From the NCBI GenBank assembly GCA_030686995.1, contig CM060708.1, positions 103,937,501 through 104,001,500 on the forward strand: a stretch of 64,000 bases of DNA, given 5' to 3'. This document shows positions 10,170 to 20,074 of this stretch, one piece after another (the first letter of the stretch is position 1; each line of letters starts with the position of its first letter). A program made the translations under genes and the position numbers. The notes below the pieces were generated by a model, which saw only the letters and a list, made by a program, of their open reading frames with translations, ran no database searches and was not told the origin of the DNA. The stretch comes from Artemisia argyi. Its lineage: Eukaryota > Streptophyta > Magnoliopsida > Asterales > Asteraceae.

Positions 10170-13100
10170 ATGGCAACCAACGAATTCTCTAACCTTAGGA
10201 TCACTAGGAGTCGAAGCACCACTAAAGACCTCGTCTTGCCTTATGCAGAACCCGAAAGAGAAATGTGTAGGCTAAGACGAACTCACTCAACGCCTGAACC
10301 ATCCAGCATTGCTATCGACTTTGATGCACCTCTCTCTGAAGAAAATTCAGAAAATCACATCACAACCCCGAGCTCCCACAATGAGACGAATACTCCTATA
10401 ATACCTCCTCCTAAGCGTCTCAAGGATTACTCTTCCCCAACTCCTCGTGGGTTTTCCAACGCCATTGTTTATCCAAACGAACACACCAACGAGGTCTTGC
10501 ATGCAAATGATATTTGGCTTGTCAAAAGTGTGTGTAAGTTCCACGGACTTGATGAGGAAAATCCGATCCAACACATCAAGGACTTCCTAAAAATAGTGGA
10601 TACCATCCATACGGGTGGGACTACTAGAAACACATCCCGACTGCGATTCTTCCCTTTCACCTTATACGAAAAAGCCCAAGAATGGTATGACAAACTCCCT
10701 TCCGAATCTATTTTCACATGGGAGCAACTCATATCCAAGTTCTATGAGAAGTTCTTTCCACCTGGAAAAACCTCAGCATTCAGGGATAGGATCCTTCGTT
10801 TCCGAAAGGGGAGGGATGAACACTTCCATAAAGCGTGGACTAGATTCAAAGATTTAATAAGACAAGTTCCACATCATGGCATTGAACTTTGGCTCTTGGT
10901 CCAAATCTTTTACGAAAATATCTCCTCTAATGACCGGAACGGAATCAACCAATCTAGGAAAGGAAGATTGGCCAATCTTAGTGCCGAGGAAGGATGGGAC
11001 AGGATTGAAGAATATGCCCAAGACCTGGATGACACTTGGGATGAACCTGAGTCGACTATCGACATTTCTGAAACCACCTCGGATCGATTGAGCAAAGTTC
11101 ACAAAAGAATGGATTGCCTTGCTGGATCTCAACCACCTAAAATGCTGTCTAATCCTTACTTGATCTGCGATTACTGTGGAGGTCCGCATGAGGTGGAGGA
11201 ATGCGGAGGAGCAGCCACAACTGAACATGCATGCTTATCAGGAGGAGACATTTATGCTGATCCCTCCCTTTTGCCTTTCTACCAAAATGATGATTATACC
11301 CTTTGGGGGAATCTGGTAAGGAAAAAAGAAGGGGAGGGAGGCCCTGAATTCAAGATCAGGAGCAATTTCGAAGATGACCTTGGTCACTTCACTCAAGAAA
11401 AAGACTTGCAAATGAAAGGGCTTAATGAGCTTTTTGACGAACAGCAGGAGGATGTCGGAGAATTTTTCAGCAAGCTTAACTCAGCCCTAGATAACCTCCA
11501 ACCACCGTCAGAAAGAGGAAAAGATCCCATGCTCGCGATTACCACACGGGCCGGAACGACAACCAAGGACCCTCCTTACCCAAATTCGTCCCCAATCACA
11601 CTCAATTCAGACAAACTTGGGGAGGAGGAGCAGGATGTCGTCATTGGCACCCAGGACCAACCACCAGTAACAACCCCCTCCCCATCAGCCCTTCCTAACC
11701 CACCTGTGAGAATTCCGTACCCATCCCGACTAAGGAACCAAAAAACGGAGAATGATAACAAGAGGTTCTTGTCATACCTAAAAGACTCGGTTGTCACCAT
11801 ACCTCTCCTGGATGCTTGCTATCACATGCCAAAGTATAGCACATATTTCAAAAAACTGCTCGCTAACAGGAAGAAGCTCGAGGGTCTTGTAACCCTAGGG
11901 GAAGAATGCTCAGTGGTAACCCATAAAGGGCTACCAAAGAAGGTAGACGATCCGGGCAGCTTCACCTTGCCATGCTCTATAGGTCCTCTATCAATCAAGA
12001 ATGCTCTTGCCGATTTGGGAGCAAGTATCAACCTCATGCCTCTCTCTATGTTCCGTAAACTAGGATATTCCGGATTGAAGCCTACCCGTATGAACATCCA
12101 ACTAGCCGATAGATCAGTCAAATACCCCGAAGGGATATGTGAGAACGTGCTAGTCAAAGTTGGGAAATTCAAATTCCCTGTCGACTTCGTAATCCTGGAT
12201 ATGGAGGAGGACGACGTGGTACCTATCATTTTAGGTAGACCATTTCTTGCTACCGCTCGTGCAGTCATCGATGTCTACGATGGCAAGTTGACTTTACGAG
12301 TAGGAGACGATAGCACAACCTTCGACATTAAAGATTCTATGGACCTCTCCCTCGAAGCGTCCAACCGGCTCTACTTTATTGGGGAAGTAGATGAGCTCAC
12401 AGATGTCATTGATGATTGCATCGATGAACAAATCGACGAAGGCTGGTTACGGGACGAGAGCTTTCTGCCCTTGCTAGAGGTGGAAAAGACGGAGGAGGTT
12501 AATGCAGTCTCCTTCTACCCTAGACAAGAGGCAACGGAGCATCTCGAGCTCCGAAAGCCCGAGAACAAGCTCAAACCTTCTATAATCGAGCCCCCTGACG
12601 TTGATCTTAAAGAGCTCCCTAATCATTTGGAGTATGCCTTCCTCCAGGAAGAAAATCAACTCCCGGTAATCATAAACTCTTCCCTGGAAAAGGAACAAAA
12701 AGTTAAACTCTTAGAGATCCTGAAGAAATACAAGGGGGTACTCGCATGGAGTGTGGCCGACATTAAGGGGATTGACTCAACTTTTTGCACACATAAGATT
12801 CTTATGGAGGAAGATTATAAACCTACTGTGCAACCCCAGAGGCGAGTAAACCCTAACATTAAGGAAGTAGTGAAGAAAGAAGTGATCAAACTCTTGGATG
12901 CAGGACTAATCTACCCGATCTCGGATAGCCCATGGGTCAGTCCTGTGCAGGTTGTACCTAAAAAGGGTGGAATGACTGTAGTGAAGAATGACAAGGGTGA
13001 GATGGTGCCCCAGAGAACTGTCACTGGATGGCGGGTATGCATTGACTATCGAAAGCTCAACGATGCCACGAGAAAAGATCACTTTCCCTTACCATTCATT

Positions 13101-14543
13101 GATCAGATGTTAGAAAGATTATCTGGACACGAGTACTATTGTTTCTTGGATGGATTCTCAGGCTATTTTCAAATCCCCATTGCACCTGAGGACCAAGAAA
13201 AGACCACGTTTACTTGCCCTTATGGAACGTTTGCTTACAAAAGGATGCCTTTTGGGCTATGTAATGCCCCCGCCACTTTCCAACGTTGCATGACCGCAAT
13301 CTTTCACGAACTCATGGAAGACAGCATGGAGGCATTCATGAATGACTTTTCAGTCTTCGGAAACTCCTTCGACCGCTGTCTTGCTAATTTAGAAAAGATG
13401 CTTAAACGTTGTGAAGAAACCAACTTGGTGTTGAACTGGGAGAAGTGTCATTTCATGGTAAAGGAAGGAATTGTGTTGGGGCATAAGATTTCAGGGAACG
13501 GGATAGAGGTGGACCAAGCTAAGGTTGAAGCTATATCTAAGTTACCGTACCCCACGACTGTTAAGGCAATACGCAGCTTTTTGGGGCACGCCGGATTTTA
13601 TCGGAGATTCATCAAGGACTTCTCCAAAATTGCCCGGCCAATGACTCAATTGCTGGTGAAGGATGCTCCATTCGATTTTTCCCAAGAATGCAAAGATGCT
13701 TTCGACCTCCTAAAAAGGGAACTCACTCAAGCTCCAATCATGATCACACCCAACTGGGAGTTACCATTTGAAATAATGTGTGACGCTAGCGACTTCGCTG
13801 TCGGGGCTGTATTAGGTCAGCGACATGACAAGCTTTTCCAACCTATTTACTACGCTAGCAAAACCATGAATCCCGCCCAAGAGAACTACTCCACCACCGA
13901 AAAAGAATTACTAGCCGTAGTGTTTGCATTCGACAAATTCCGACAATATCTTGTCCTTTCAAAGACAGTCGTCTTCACTGACCACTCAGCTCTTAGATAT
14001 CTGTTTGCGAAACAGGACGCCAAGCCACGACTGATTCGGTGGATCTTGTTGCTGCAAGAATTTGATGTTGAGATTCGCGATAAGAGGGGGGCAGAGAATC
14101 TAGCCGCCGATCATCTATCTCGCCTTGAAAACCCCCTGGATGAACATGATAGAGGTGAGATTAAAGATTCGTTTCCTGACGAACAACTAATGTCTATCCT
14201 TGATTCGGAACCATGGTACGCCGACTTTGCCAATTACTTCGCAAGTAGATGTAGGCTCGTCCCTGAACACCTAACTAAATACGAGAGGAAGAGGTTCTTT
14301 TCCCAGCTGAAGTATTACTTCTGGGATGAACCATTTTTATTCCGAAGGTGTCCTGACCACATTATAAGGCGTTGTGTTTCGGAGAATGAGGCAGTAAAAA
14401 TCATGAGGGAATGTCACTCCGGTCCTTCTGGAGGGCATCATGGGATAAATGTTACTGCCCGAAAGATTCTCGATGCAGGATTCTATTGGCCCACAATTTT
14501 CCGTGATGTAAAAGATATGGTACAAGCGTGTGATGCATGTTAA
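10170..14543 (+). CDS. Element B Gag-Pol polyprotein, N-terminal 1457 residues (Gag, protease, RT, RNase H, start of integrase)
   Basis: The start ATG lies in ACCATCATGGC, 147 bases after the PBS. Gag core is at about residues 158-250 (retrotransposon-Gag phrases EWYDKLP and FYEKFFPPGKT). One zinc knuckle CX2CX3HX4C is at 333-345. Protease motif DLGASINLMP starts at Asp615. RT runs from about 912 ([14 protein letters not shown]) to 1110. RNase H has [15 protein letters not shown] (Asp1205), [16 protein letters not shown] and AADHLSRL. The integrase H2C2 zinc finger closes the ORF. The RT box reads FMNDF (codons 1056-1060), where family members have FMDDF: the first catalytic aspartate is asparagine (AAT at 13341-13343), which should abolish polymerisation. 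The ORF ends at a TAA (14541-14543) right after the last zinc-finger cysteine, in phase with the rest of integrase. Confidence 0.93.
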   Translation: MATNEFSNLRITRSRSTTKDLVLPYAEPEREMCRLRRTHSTPEPSSIAIDFDAPLSEENSENHITTPSSHNETNTPIIPPPKRLKDYSSPTPRGFSNAIVYPNEHTNEVLHANDIWLVKSVCKFHGLDEENPIQHIKDFLKIVDTIHTGGTTRNTSRLRFFPFTLYEKAQEWYDKLPSESIFTWEQLISKFYEKFFPPGKTSAFRDRILRFRKGRDEHFHKAWTRFKDLIRQVPHHGIELWLLVQIFYENISSNDRNGINQSRKGRLANLSAEEGWDRIEEYAQDLDDTWDEPESTIDISETTSDRLSKVHKRMDCLAGSQPPKMLSNPYLICDYCGGPHEVEECGGAATTEHACLSGGDIYADPSLLPFYQNDDYTLWGNLVRKKEGEGGPEFKIRSNFEDDLGHFTQEKDLQMKGLNELFDEQQEDVGEFFSKLNSALDNLQPPSERGKDPMLAITTRAGTTTKDPPYPNSSPITLNSDKLGEEEQDVVIGTQDQPPVTTPSPSALPNPPVRIPYPSRLRNQKTENDNKRFLSYLKDSVVTIPLLDACYHMPKYSTYFKKLLANRKKLEGLVTLGEECSVVTHKGLPKKVDDPGSFTLPCSIGPLSIKNALADLGASINLMPLSMFRKLGYSGLKPTRMNIQLADRSVKYPEGICENVLVKVGKFKFPVDFVILDMEEDDVVPIILGRPFLATARAVIDVYDGKLTLRVGDDSTTFDIKDSMDLSLEASNRLYFIGEVDELTDVIDDCIDEQIDEGWLRDESFLPLLEVEKTEEVNAVSFYPRQEATEHLELRKPENKLKPSIIEPPDVDLKELPNHLEYAFLQEENQLPVIINSSLEKEQKVKLLEILKKYKGVLAWSVADIKGIDSTFCTHKILMEEDYKPTVQPQRRVNPNIKEVVKKEVIKLLDAGLIYPISDSPWVSPVQVVPKKGGMTVVKNDKGEMVPQRTVTGWRVCIDYRKLNDATRKDHFPLPFIDQMLERLSGHEYYCFLDGFSGYFQIPIAPEDQEKTTFTCPYGTFAYKRMPFGLCNAPATFQRCMTAIFHELMEDSMEAFMNDFSVFGNSFDRCLANLEKMLKRCEETNLVLNWEKCHFMVKEGIVLGHKISGNGIEVDQAKVEAISKLPYPTTVKAIRSFLGHAGFYRRFIKDFSKIARPMTQLLVKDAPFDFSQECKDAFDLLKRELTQAPIMITPNWELPFEIMCDASDFAVGAVLGQRHDKLFQPIYYASKTMNPAQENYSTTEKELLAVVFAFDKFRQYLVLSKTVVFTDHSALRYLFAKQDAKPRLIRWILLLQEFDVEIRDKRGAENLAADHLSRLENPLDEHDRGEIKDSFPDEQLMSILDSEPWYADFANYFASRCRLVPEHLTKYERKRFFSQLKYYFWDEPFLFRRCPDHIIRRCVSENEAVKIMRECHSGPSGGHHGINVTARKILDAGFYWPTIFRDVKDMVQACDAC

Positions 14544-15509
14544 CGGGCTGGAAATATATCACGTAGGGATGAGGCACCTCAGAACTTTATACAAGTTTGT
14601 GAGGTATTCGATGTTTGGGGAATTGACTTTATGGGACCCTTTCCGTCCTCAGGGGGAAACGAGTACATCTTAGTCGCCATTGACTATGTTTCAAAATGGG
14701 TTGAAGCACAAGCCCTTAGGACTAATGATGCTAGAGTGGTCATTCATTTCCTGAAAAAGCTTTTCGCAAGATTCGGGATTCCGAAAGCTCTCATCAGCGA
14801 TAGGGGGACACATTTTTGCAATGCACAAATGGAAAAGGTAATGAAAAGGTATGGAGTACCCCACCGATTCTCCACCGCCTATCATCCACAAACCAATGGC
14901 CAAGTCGAAAATACCAATAGAGCTATCAAAAGAATACTTGAAAAAACGGTTAGTCAAAACAGAAAGGACTGGTCATTCAAACTCGACGAAGCCTTATGGG
15001 CATTCCGAACGGCCTACAAAACACCTATTGGAACGACCCCGTTTCGCATGGTGTATGGTAAGGCATGTCATTTACCAGTAGAATTAGAACACAAGGCTTA
15101 TTGGGCGCTTAAGGCATGCAACTTAGATTACACGACTGCGGGGAATAATAGGTTTATGCAATTACACGAGCTTGATGAGCTTAGATTAGAAGCCTATGAA
15201 TCCTCCATCACATACAAAGAGAGGGCTAAAAGATGGCATGATCAAAGAATTAAAAAACCAAAAGAATTTTCAGATGGAGACAAGGTCCTGTTATACAATT
15301 CTCGGTTGAGATTATTTCCAGGAAAACTTAAGTCTAGATGGTATGGGCCGTTCACGGTGAAGAATTCCTCTAAATTTGGAGCTGTAGTGTTAGTTGATGA
15401 CGAGGGTAGGGAATTCACGGTTAATATACAACGTGTAAAACATTACCAAGAAAATAACAATGAAATGATTAATGAGGAAGATGTGATGTTTGATGATGAA
15501 ATCACGTAG
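14544..15509 (+). pseudogene. Element B integrase core and C-terminus, separated from Gag-Pol by a stop codon
   Basis: It continues in the same frame after the TAA at 14541-14543. The core shows the DDE triad: Asp in [12 protein letters not shown], Asp in SDRGTHFCN, and Glu in [10 protein letters not shown]. The ORF continues to a TAG at 15509 with no chromodomain. The nearest ATG, at 14631, begins inside the core, after the first catalytic Asp. Without readthrough no functional integrase would be made from this copy. The stop may be a C-to-T change of a glutamine codon, since relatives usually have Gln there. The rest of the domain looks undamaged, in keeping with the young LTRs. Confidence 0.9.
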
Positions 15510-15523
15510 TAACCCACAACTTT

Positions 15524-15577
15524 GAGTCTAGCTACAAGACTCGTAAATAAAGAAAAGCGCTTCTTGGGAGGCAACCC
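15524..15577 (+). other. Structured motif after the element B stop codon
   Basis: GAGTCT, seven bases, AGACTC (15524-15542) form a hairpin. Then GCGCTTCTTGGGAGGCAACC (from 15557) has the potential stem TGGG..CCCA. From memory this GGGAGGCAACCC phrase recurs downstream of pol in plant Athila/Tat elements. Its role is not known to me. Confidence 0.55.
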
Positions 15578-16357
15578 ATGTTTTGTGTGATTTTATTTGT
15601 TTGATTGTTATTTGCTTCCGTATGCATGCTTTATTTTTATTGTTGGTTGATCATGTTTCTCAATTAAAATGTGGAAATACTTTATTATGTTGTTTAGCCT
15701 AGTCTTAACTTCAACCTAAAGGTATTTTTGCAAAAGATAAGTGTAAGGGGAAACCCCAAATATGTTTTTTAAGAAACAAACCGATCATGATTCTCCACAA
15801 TATTTAATGAACATGTGTATTCGTATTGTTAGAGTCAAATGCTTGTATTGAGTCATAATGTAGTTTTGCAGGATTTTCCAGGAAGTAGGACAAAGTTTTT
15901 CCAGAAATTTTCCGGAAACTTAACATAAAGATTTCTGCAGGTTCATTCTGACGGCGTCAGGCAATTGCTCTTGACGGCGTCAGGAGTCAAAAATCTGGAA
16001 ATTTTACCAGTTTTGTTTTTCTAACGGAGTCTTATAAGTTTTTGTGAATTATTAAGTTTTATAATCTCCAGGAAATCTGCAAACTTCATTCCACAAGCAT
16101 TATATCTTATTTTGTTTTCTAGGATTTAGTAACTTATATAGGATGCCGCTGATTTTACGCGAGGTTGCCTTGTCTACTTTTGTCAGGATTTACAGGTTAT
16201 TTGAGACAAGAAGATGATTTATATTCTGGAAGGGAAGCTTTGATTGTTCGTTTTCTTGGAGGAAGATTTAACCTGGCCAACCTAAAATCCATACCGAGCG
16301 AATCAGGGGAGTATTTGAATTCATTCTCTTTACTTTTAACTTTTACATTCTTTACTT

Positions 16358-16398
16358 GAACATTGGGGACAATGTTCATCTTAAGTGTAAGGGGAGGG
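16358..16398 (+). other. Hairpin plus polypurine-like motif in element B
   Basis: The stem GAACATT pairs with AATGTTC around GGGGAC (16358-16377). AAGTGTAAGGGGAGGG follows (16383-16398). It corresponds to the GAATATT/AATATTC hairpin of A and C, with one base pair changed on both sides. Confidence 0.6.
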
Positions 16399-17359
16399 TA
16401 AAAAGATGATACCTTACATATGCACTTTCGCTTGAGTTTGTTTTGTTTGATAGTAGATGTGTAATAAAACTATGAGAAATACTTGTTAGTGCAATTTTAG
16501 CGCCAAATTTAAAATTTTTTACAACATTTAGGAGTGAAACTTTAGCCATAGCAAGTGTCTCATGGATAGGAGGTTGTATGACTAGCACATAACCGTATAT
16601 TCAGAAAAATTTTCCACCCAAAAATGTGAGGTTCACCTTTAGTTTTGATAGGAAAAGCATTTATTATTGGTGCTTATGAGTGTACCGGTAGCATTTAGAT
16701 TCTAGAACTTGCGTTAGTGATGCATCCCGAGACCGCTAGTGAGACTACATTCGTGTAGTAGGATTTACTACATGATAAGAGGCATTAGGATCACCCTTGT
16801 GTTAAACCCGTATTACGATTACTTGACCATTTAAGTCATATTACTTGGCTAGTTAAGTCAACTAATTTTTCCCACACCCTTAGCGTTGTACTCATTTTTA
16901 GTACACGATACCCCTAGTACACCCCTCCGAGCCTATCTTTTCGTTTCTAACTTTAAGCATTTTACTTAAAGGAAGAATTTGTTACACCCCACTTAAATGT
17001 ACACCCAAATCGCCTTAGCCTTCCGTGTATGCGCTCATTTTTAGTGCATTATTGTTATTTGTTAAACCCTAAGTTAACTTTCTAATTGATTACATGGTTG
17101 CTAAGTCGAGTCATATCCTTGTACATATTGTTTTGGGACGATTGGGACTCATGGGTAAGTACTTATTTTATGGAGTAATGGGGAAGAACAACACTTATTA
17201 CCCCCATATGTACGTTAATCTTAAAAGTGCTCCAAGTGTTTTGATTTTCTTAATTCGAGTCATTAGAATAGTTTAATGTAAAGTATGTAAAGATTCAAGT
17301 GTAAGGGGAATGCTCAAACCCCCATGATGTATTATTTTGGATGGTAGGGTAAGAGTGTA

Positions 17360-17465
17360 TGAAAAAAAAAAAAAAAAAAAAAAAAAAATCGAAAAAAAAA
17401 AGAAAAAGAAAAAAAAAAAATAAAAGAAAAAGAAAAAAAAAATAGAAAAGAAAGAGAGAAAAAAC
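17360..17465 (+). repeat. A-rich / AAAAAG low-complexity tract
   Basis: A run of about 28 A followed by A-rich sequence broken by single G, T or C bases. It is non-coding; the poly-Phe frame on the other strand is an artefact. Confidence 0.9.
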
Positions 17466-18016
17466 ATACGGACTACCATCCCGTTTTCATTCTATGTTCA
17501 TTTTATATTTTTAGTTATTTTTCATTTATTAGCTTAAGTCGAGTCTAGTCTTGGCTTAGCAACGCCATCTTGTACATGTAATTAACTAAGATTGTTAACT
17601 CGCCACCAGTAAAATCCCCTTTATCCAACAAAACCGTGTAATTCATATCCCTACACCTAACGTTATAACCCTTTAAAAGACCTCTTTGATAGTTTATCCT
17701 AGGTGCTTACGCCATGTGGTGGAGGTTTGATCCTTTCCCAAGCCTATGGTAATCTATTTTGCTATGACAGGTAGTGAGAGATATCTTCCATTTCCATAAT
17801 GTTATATTACTTTATTACACCCGAGAGATGTGAGTATCTAAACACTATTTGTGAGGTGCTTGTGTATGACCTCCTTGCTTGTCTATTGGTCTTTAGTGGA
17901 ACGATTATTTGTTGTAATTACTTTTATATTAGTGTTAAATGACCCCTAACTTATCTTTTGAGTAGAATAAAAGCTCATTTGCTTGAGGACAAGCAAATCT
18001 CAAGTGTAAGGGTATA

Positions 18017-19422
18017 TGATGAGGCAAAAAATGATCCGTTTTTAGGGGGTCATTTAAGCCCGAATCCGAATTTATTTGATCAAATATTGCCCTAAATCGT
18101 TCCTTTTGTGATTTTAGGTGTTTGGAGAGTGAATTCTGGAAAAGAGGCTATTTTGGACGTTTTTGGAGCATAAAGTGAAGAAAACAACAAAGTACCAAAT
18201 CCAAGCTGGAATTACAAGGTGACGGCGTCAAGGATTTACTCTTGACGGCGTCAGAAAGGATGAATATTTTACCGAAGGTTGTGAAGGCGTCAGATGAAGA
18301 GATGACGGCGTCAAAATGACCAAGATTAATTTACCGAGGGTGGTGACGGCGTCACATAGGCCGTCACGATTGGATCTAGGGCGTCCGAGGAAGTATATGG
18401 CGGCGAGTTGACGGCGTCAGATTTTACTCTTGACGCCCTCAGGACGATTTTCCTATATATAGTTTTCTAGTTTTTTCATTAAAAAAGAGAGAAGTTTTGG
18501 TGAAACCCTAAAGACGATTTTGGTGCCTCTTTTACAGGTTTTTCAAGGGTTCCAAACCCTTGAGACCTTGCATTGTAATTGAGATAAGTATACTCTTAAT
18601 TCAATCAATATGTCTATGTGTTGGTTGTCTATCTTTTGTTCTTATCTTAATTCTACTATGCTAGGCTAAATTTCCTTTGTGTTTGCTTAGATCTAATGAA
18701 ACCTAGATGTTGATTATGTGTTGATTACTTGTCTATTCTTGTTTTGAATGAATGATATTATATGTTAGGCTTAAGAAAACTGGCAGATCTCCAAATGGTA
18801 ACATGCTTGAACGTCTTAAGAAACATGAACCGAGGCGTACTAGGTCTTTATTGGTTGTATTTAATGCATGAGCCACTGTTTACAATCCCTATAGTTGTGC
18901 TGGGTCATGGTGTAGGAGGAGATAAGAGCTCATAGAGTTGGGGAGTTATGTATGCCACTCCACGAATGGTATTAAGGAATACAACCCGTCATTCATACAA
19001 GTGTAACAAGTAATTAACATGTAAAAGATATCTAGGGAGTAATGAAGTCTAAGTAAACACAATTTCTCCAACCACTGCTCACAACTTTAGTTTAATATTA
19101 GTTTAATTTCATTTTCATTAGTTAATTAGTTATAAAGTAGTTTTTGGGTTAGTTGATTAGCAACTAATTCCGCCCACTCCTTCAAAACCCGAGATTTTAC
19201 TTGCTTTCATAAAATATAAAAACACAAAAATAATCATCTTCCATCTCTAGAACTTTTAATTAGGTTTTCTAATCCTAGCGACACTATTCCTAAGCTGAAC
19301 GATCAATCCCCCGGTACTTGTCACTATACTATACTACAACGATCAGGTACACTGCCTGGTGGGGGTTGTAAGCCTCGCGAGATCCCTCGAGAGGTAAAGC
19401 AAGGTGCGATTCCCACGCATCA
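18017..19422 (+). repeat. 3' LTR of element B (1406 bp)
   Basis: Same length and ends as the 5' LTR, with four differences seen by eye. One of them changes the last palindrome (TGACGCCGTCA to TGACGCCCTCA). It is followed by the target duplication TGATC. Confidence 0.95.
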
Positions 19423-19427
19423 TGATC

Positions 19428-20074
19428 CGTCACTCACTTCTGATCCCAACAGTCCAATAGAGAATGATAATCTCTTTGTTCCCGAAACTTTCAATACTAC
19501 TCTCACCAATCCTCTATTTGAATTCGAATATGAATTCACTTTGATTTCTGATAATCCAATCTTTGGTATTCGGAATGAGGATTGTGATGAGTCTATTCCG
19601 GAACATGAGTTCACAGATTCACATCATGTGAATGATTCTCTTCATGAGGAGTTCTCCGGTGAACTCACTCATCATATCATGACTCCTCCGGAGTTTGATA
19701 GCCCGGGGGGAGATGCACTCAATCATGAGGATTTGCAAATTCCCACCCACCCTCCCGGGATGTTTTTGAGCTTAACCTTTGAAATCCAAATTCAGGCTAA
19801 TGAGCCTGCTTTCGAGGAAGAAAATCTTATCATGATTTTCATCATGGTTTTCTTCCTTTTCTTCACCTATAAGGTGACTTCCTCTCTTCTTCACTCCTTC
19901 GGGAATGAAGATACCATCTTTGATCCAGGCATTTTCATTTACCATTATCTTGAGCCGGGATTATATCTCATCGGTGTGGAACTTTCACGTGCTTCAAATG
20001 TTTGTCCAAACATCTTGAATGAAAGTCCGATGGAGATTGTTTCTTCCACATCATGCTTCCCCAAGGACAAATGA
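19428..20074 (+). CDS. Element A' ORF, 3' part (acidic region and hydrophobic C-terminal segment)
   Basis: It resumes the A' reading frame directly after the B insertion; phase matches 8593 once a single TGATC is counted. It encodes acidic sequence (NPLFEFEYEF, EHEFTDSH, HEEFSGELTHHIMTPPEFDS), a hydrophobic segment (IMIFIMVFFLFFTYKV) and the shared end CFPKDK. There is no stop or frameshift, unlike A1, so A' was open from 7319 to 20074 (about 647 codons) when B landed. It is directly followed by a 3' UTR shared with element C. Function is unknown; a membrane-associated accessory protein is one possibility, inferred from one hydrophobic stretch. Confidence 0.7.

Larger units (their letters stand above)
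15510..18016 (+). other. Element B 3' untranslated region
   Basis: About 2.5 kb with no convincing gene. It holds a stop-proximal hairpin and conserved GGGAGGCAACCC motif (15524-15577), two TGACGGCGTCA sites (15949 and 15972), a hairpin plus polypurine-like motif (16358-16398), further AAGTGTAAGGGG motifs (about 15741 and 17299), a long A-rich tract (17360-17465), and the true polypurine tract AAGTGTAAGGGTATA ending at 18016. Confidence 0.8.
8594..19422 (+). mobile_element. Element B: full-length Athila/Tat-like Ty3/gypsy LTR retrotransposon
   Basis: A complete 10.8-kb element flanked by the 5-bp target duplication TGATC (8589-8593 and 19423-19427), inserted in the A' ORF. The order is 5' LTR, tRNA-Asp primer-binding site, Gag-PR-RT-RNase H-IN in one frame, a long 3' UTR, polypurine tract and 3' LTR. 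Both LTRs are 1406 bp with TG...CA ends and about four differences by eye, so the insertion is recent. The PBS, the PR motif DLGASINLMP and the lack of a chromodomain fit the Athila/Tat side of Ty3/gypsy. As it stands it is probably not autonomous, because of a changed RT active site and a stop codon in integrase. Confidence 0.95.

Noticed and set aside
17273..17479. Minus-strand ORF rich in phenylalanine
   Set aside because: It is the translation of a poly-A/T tract in the element B 3' UTR.
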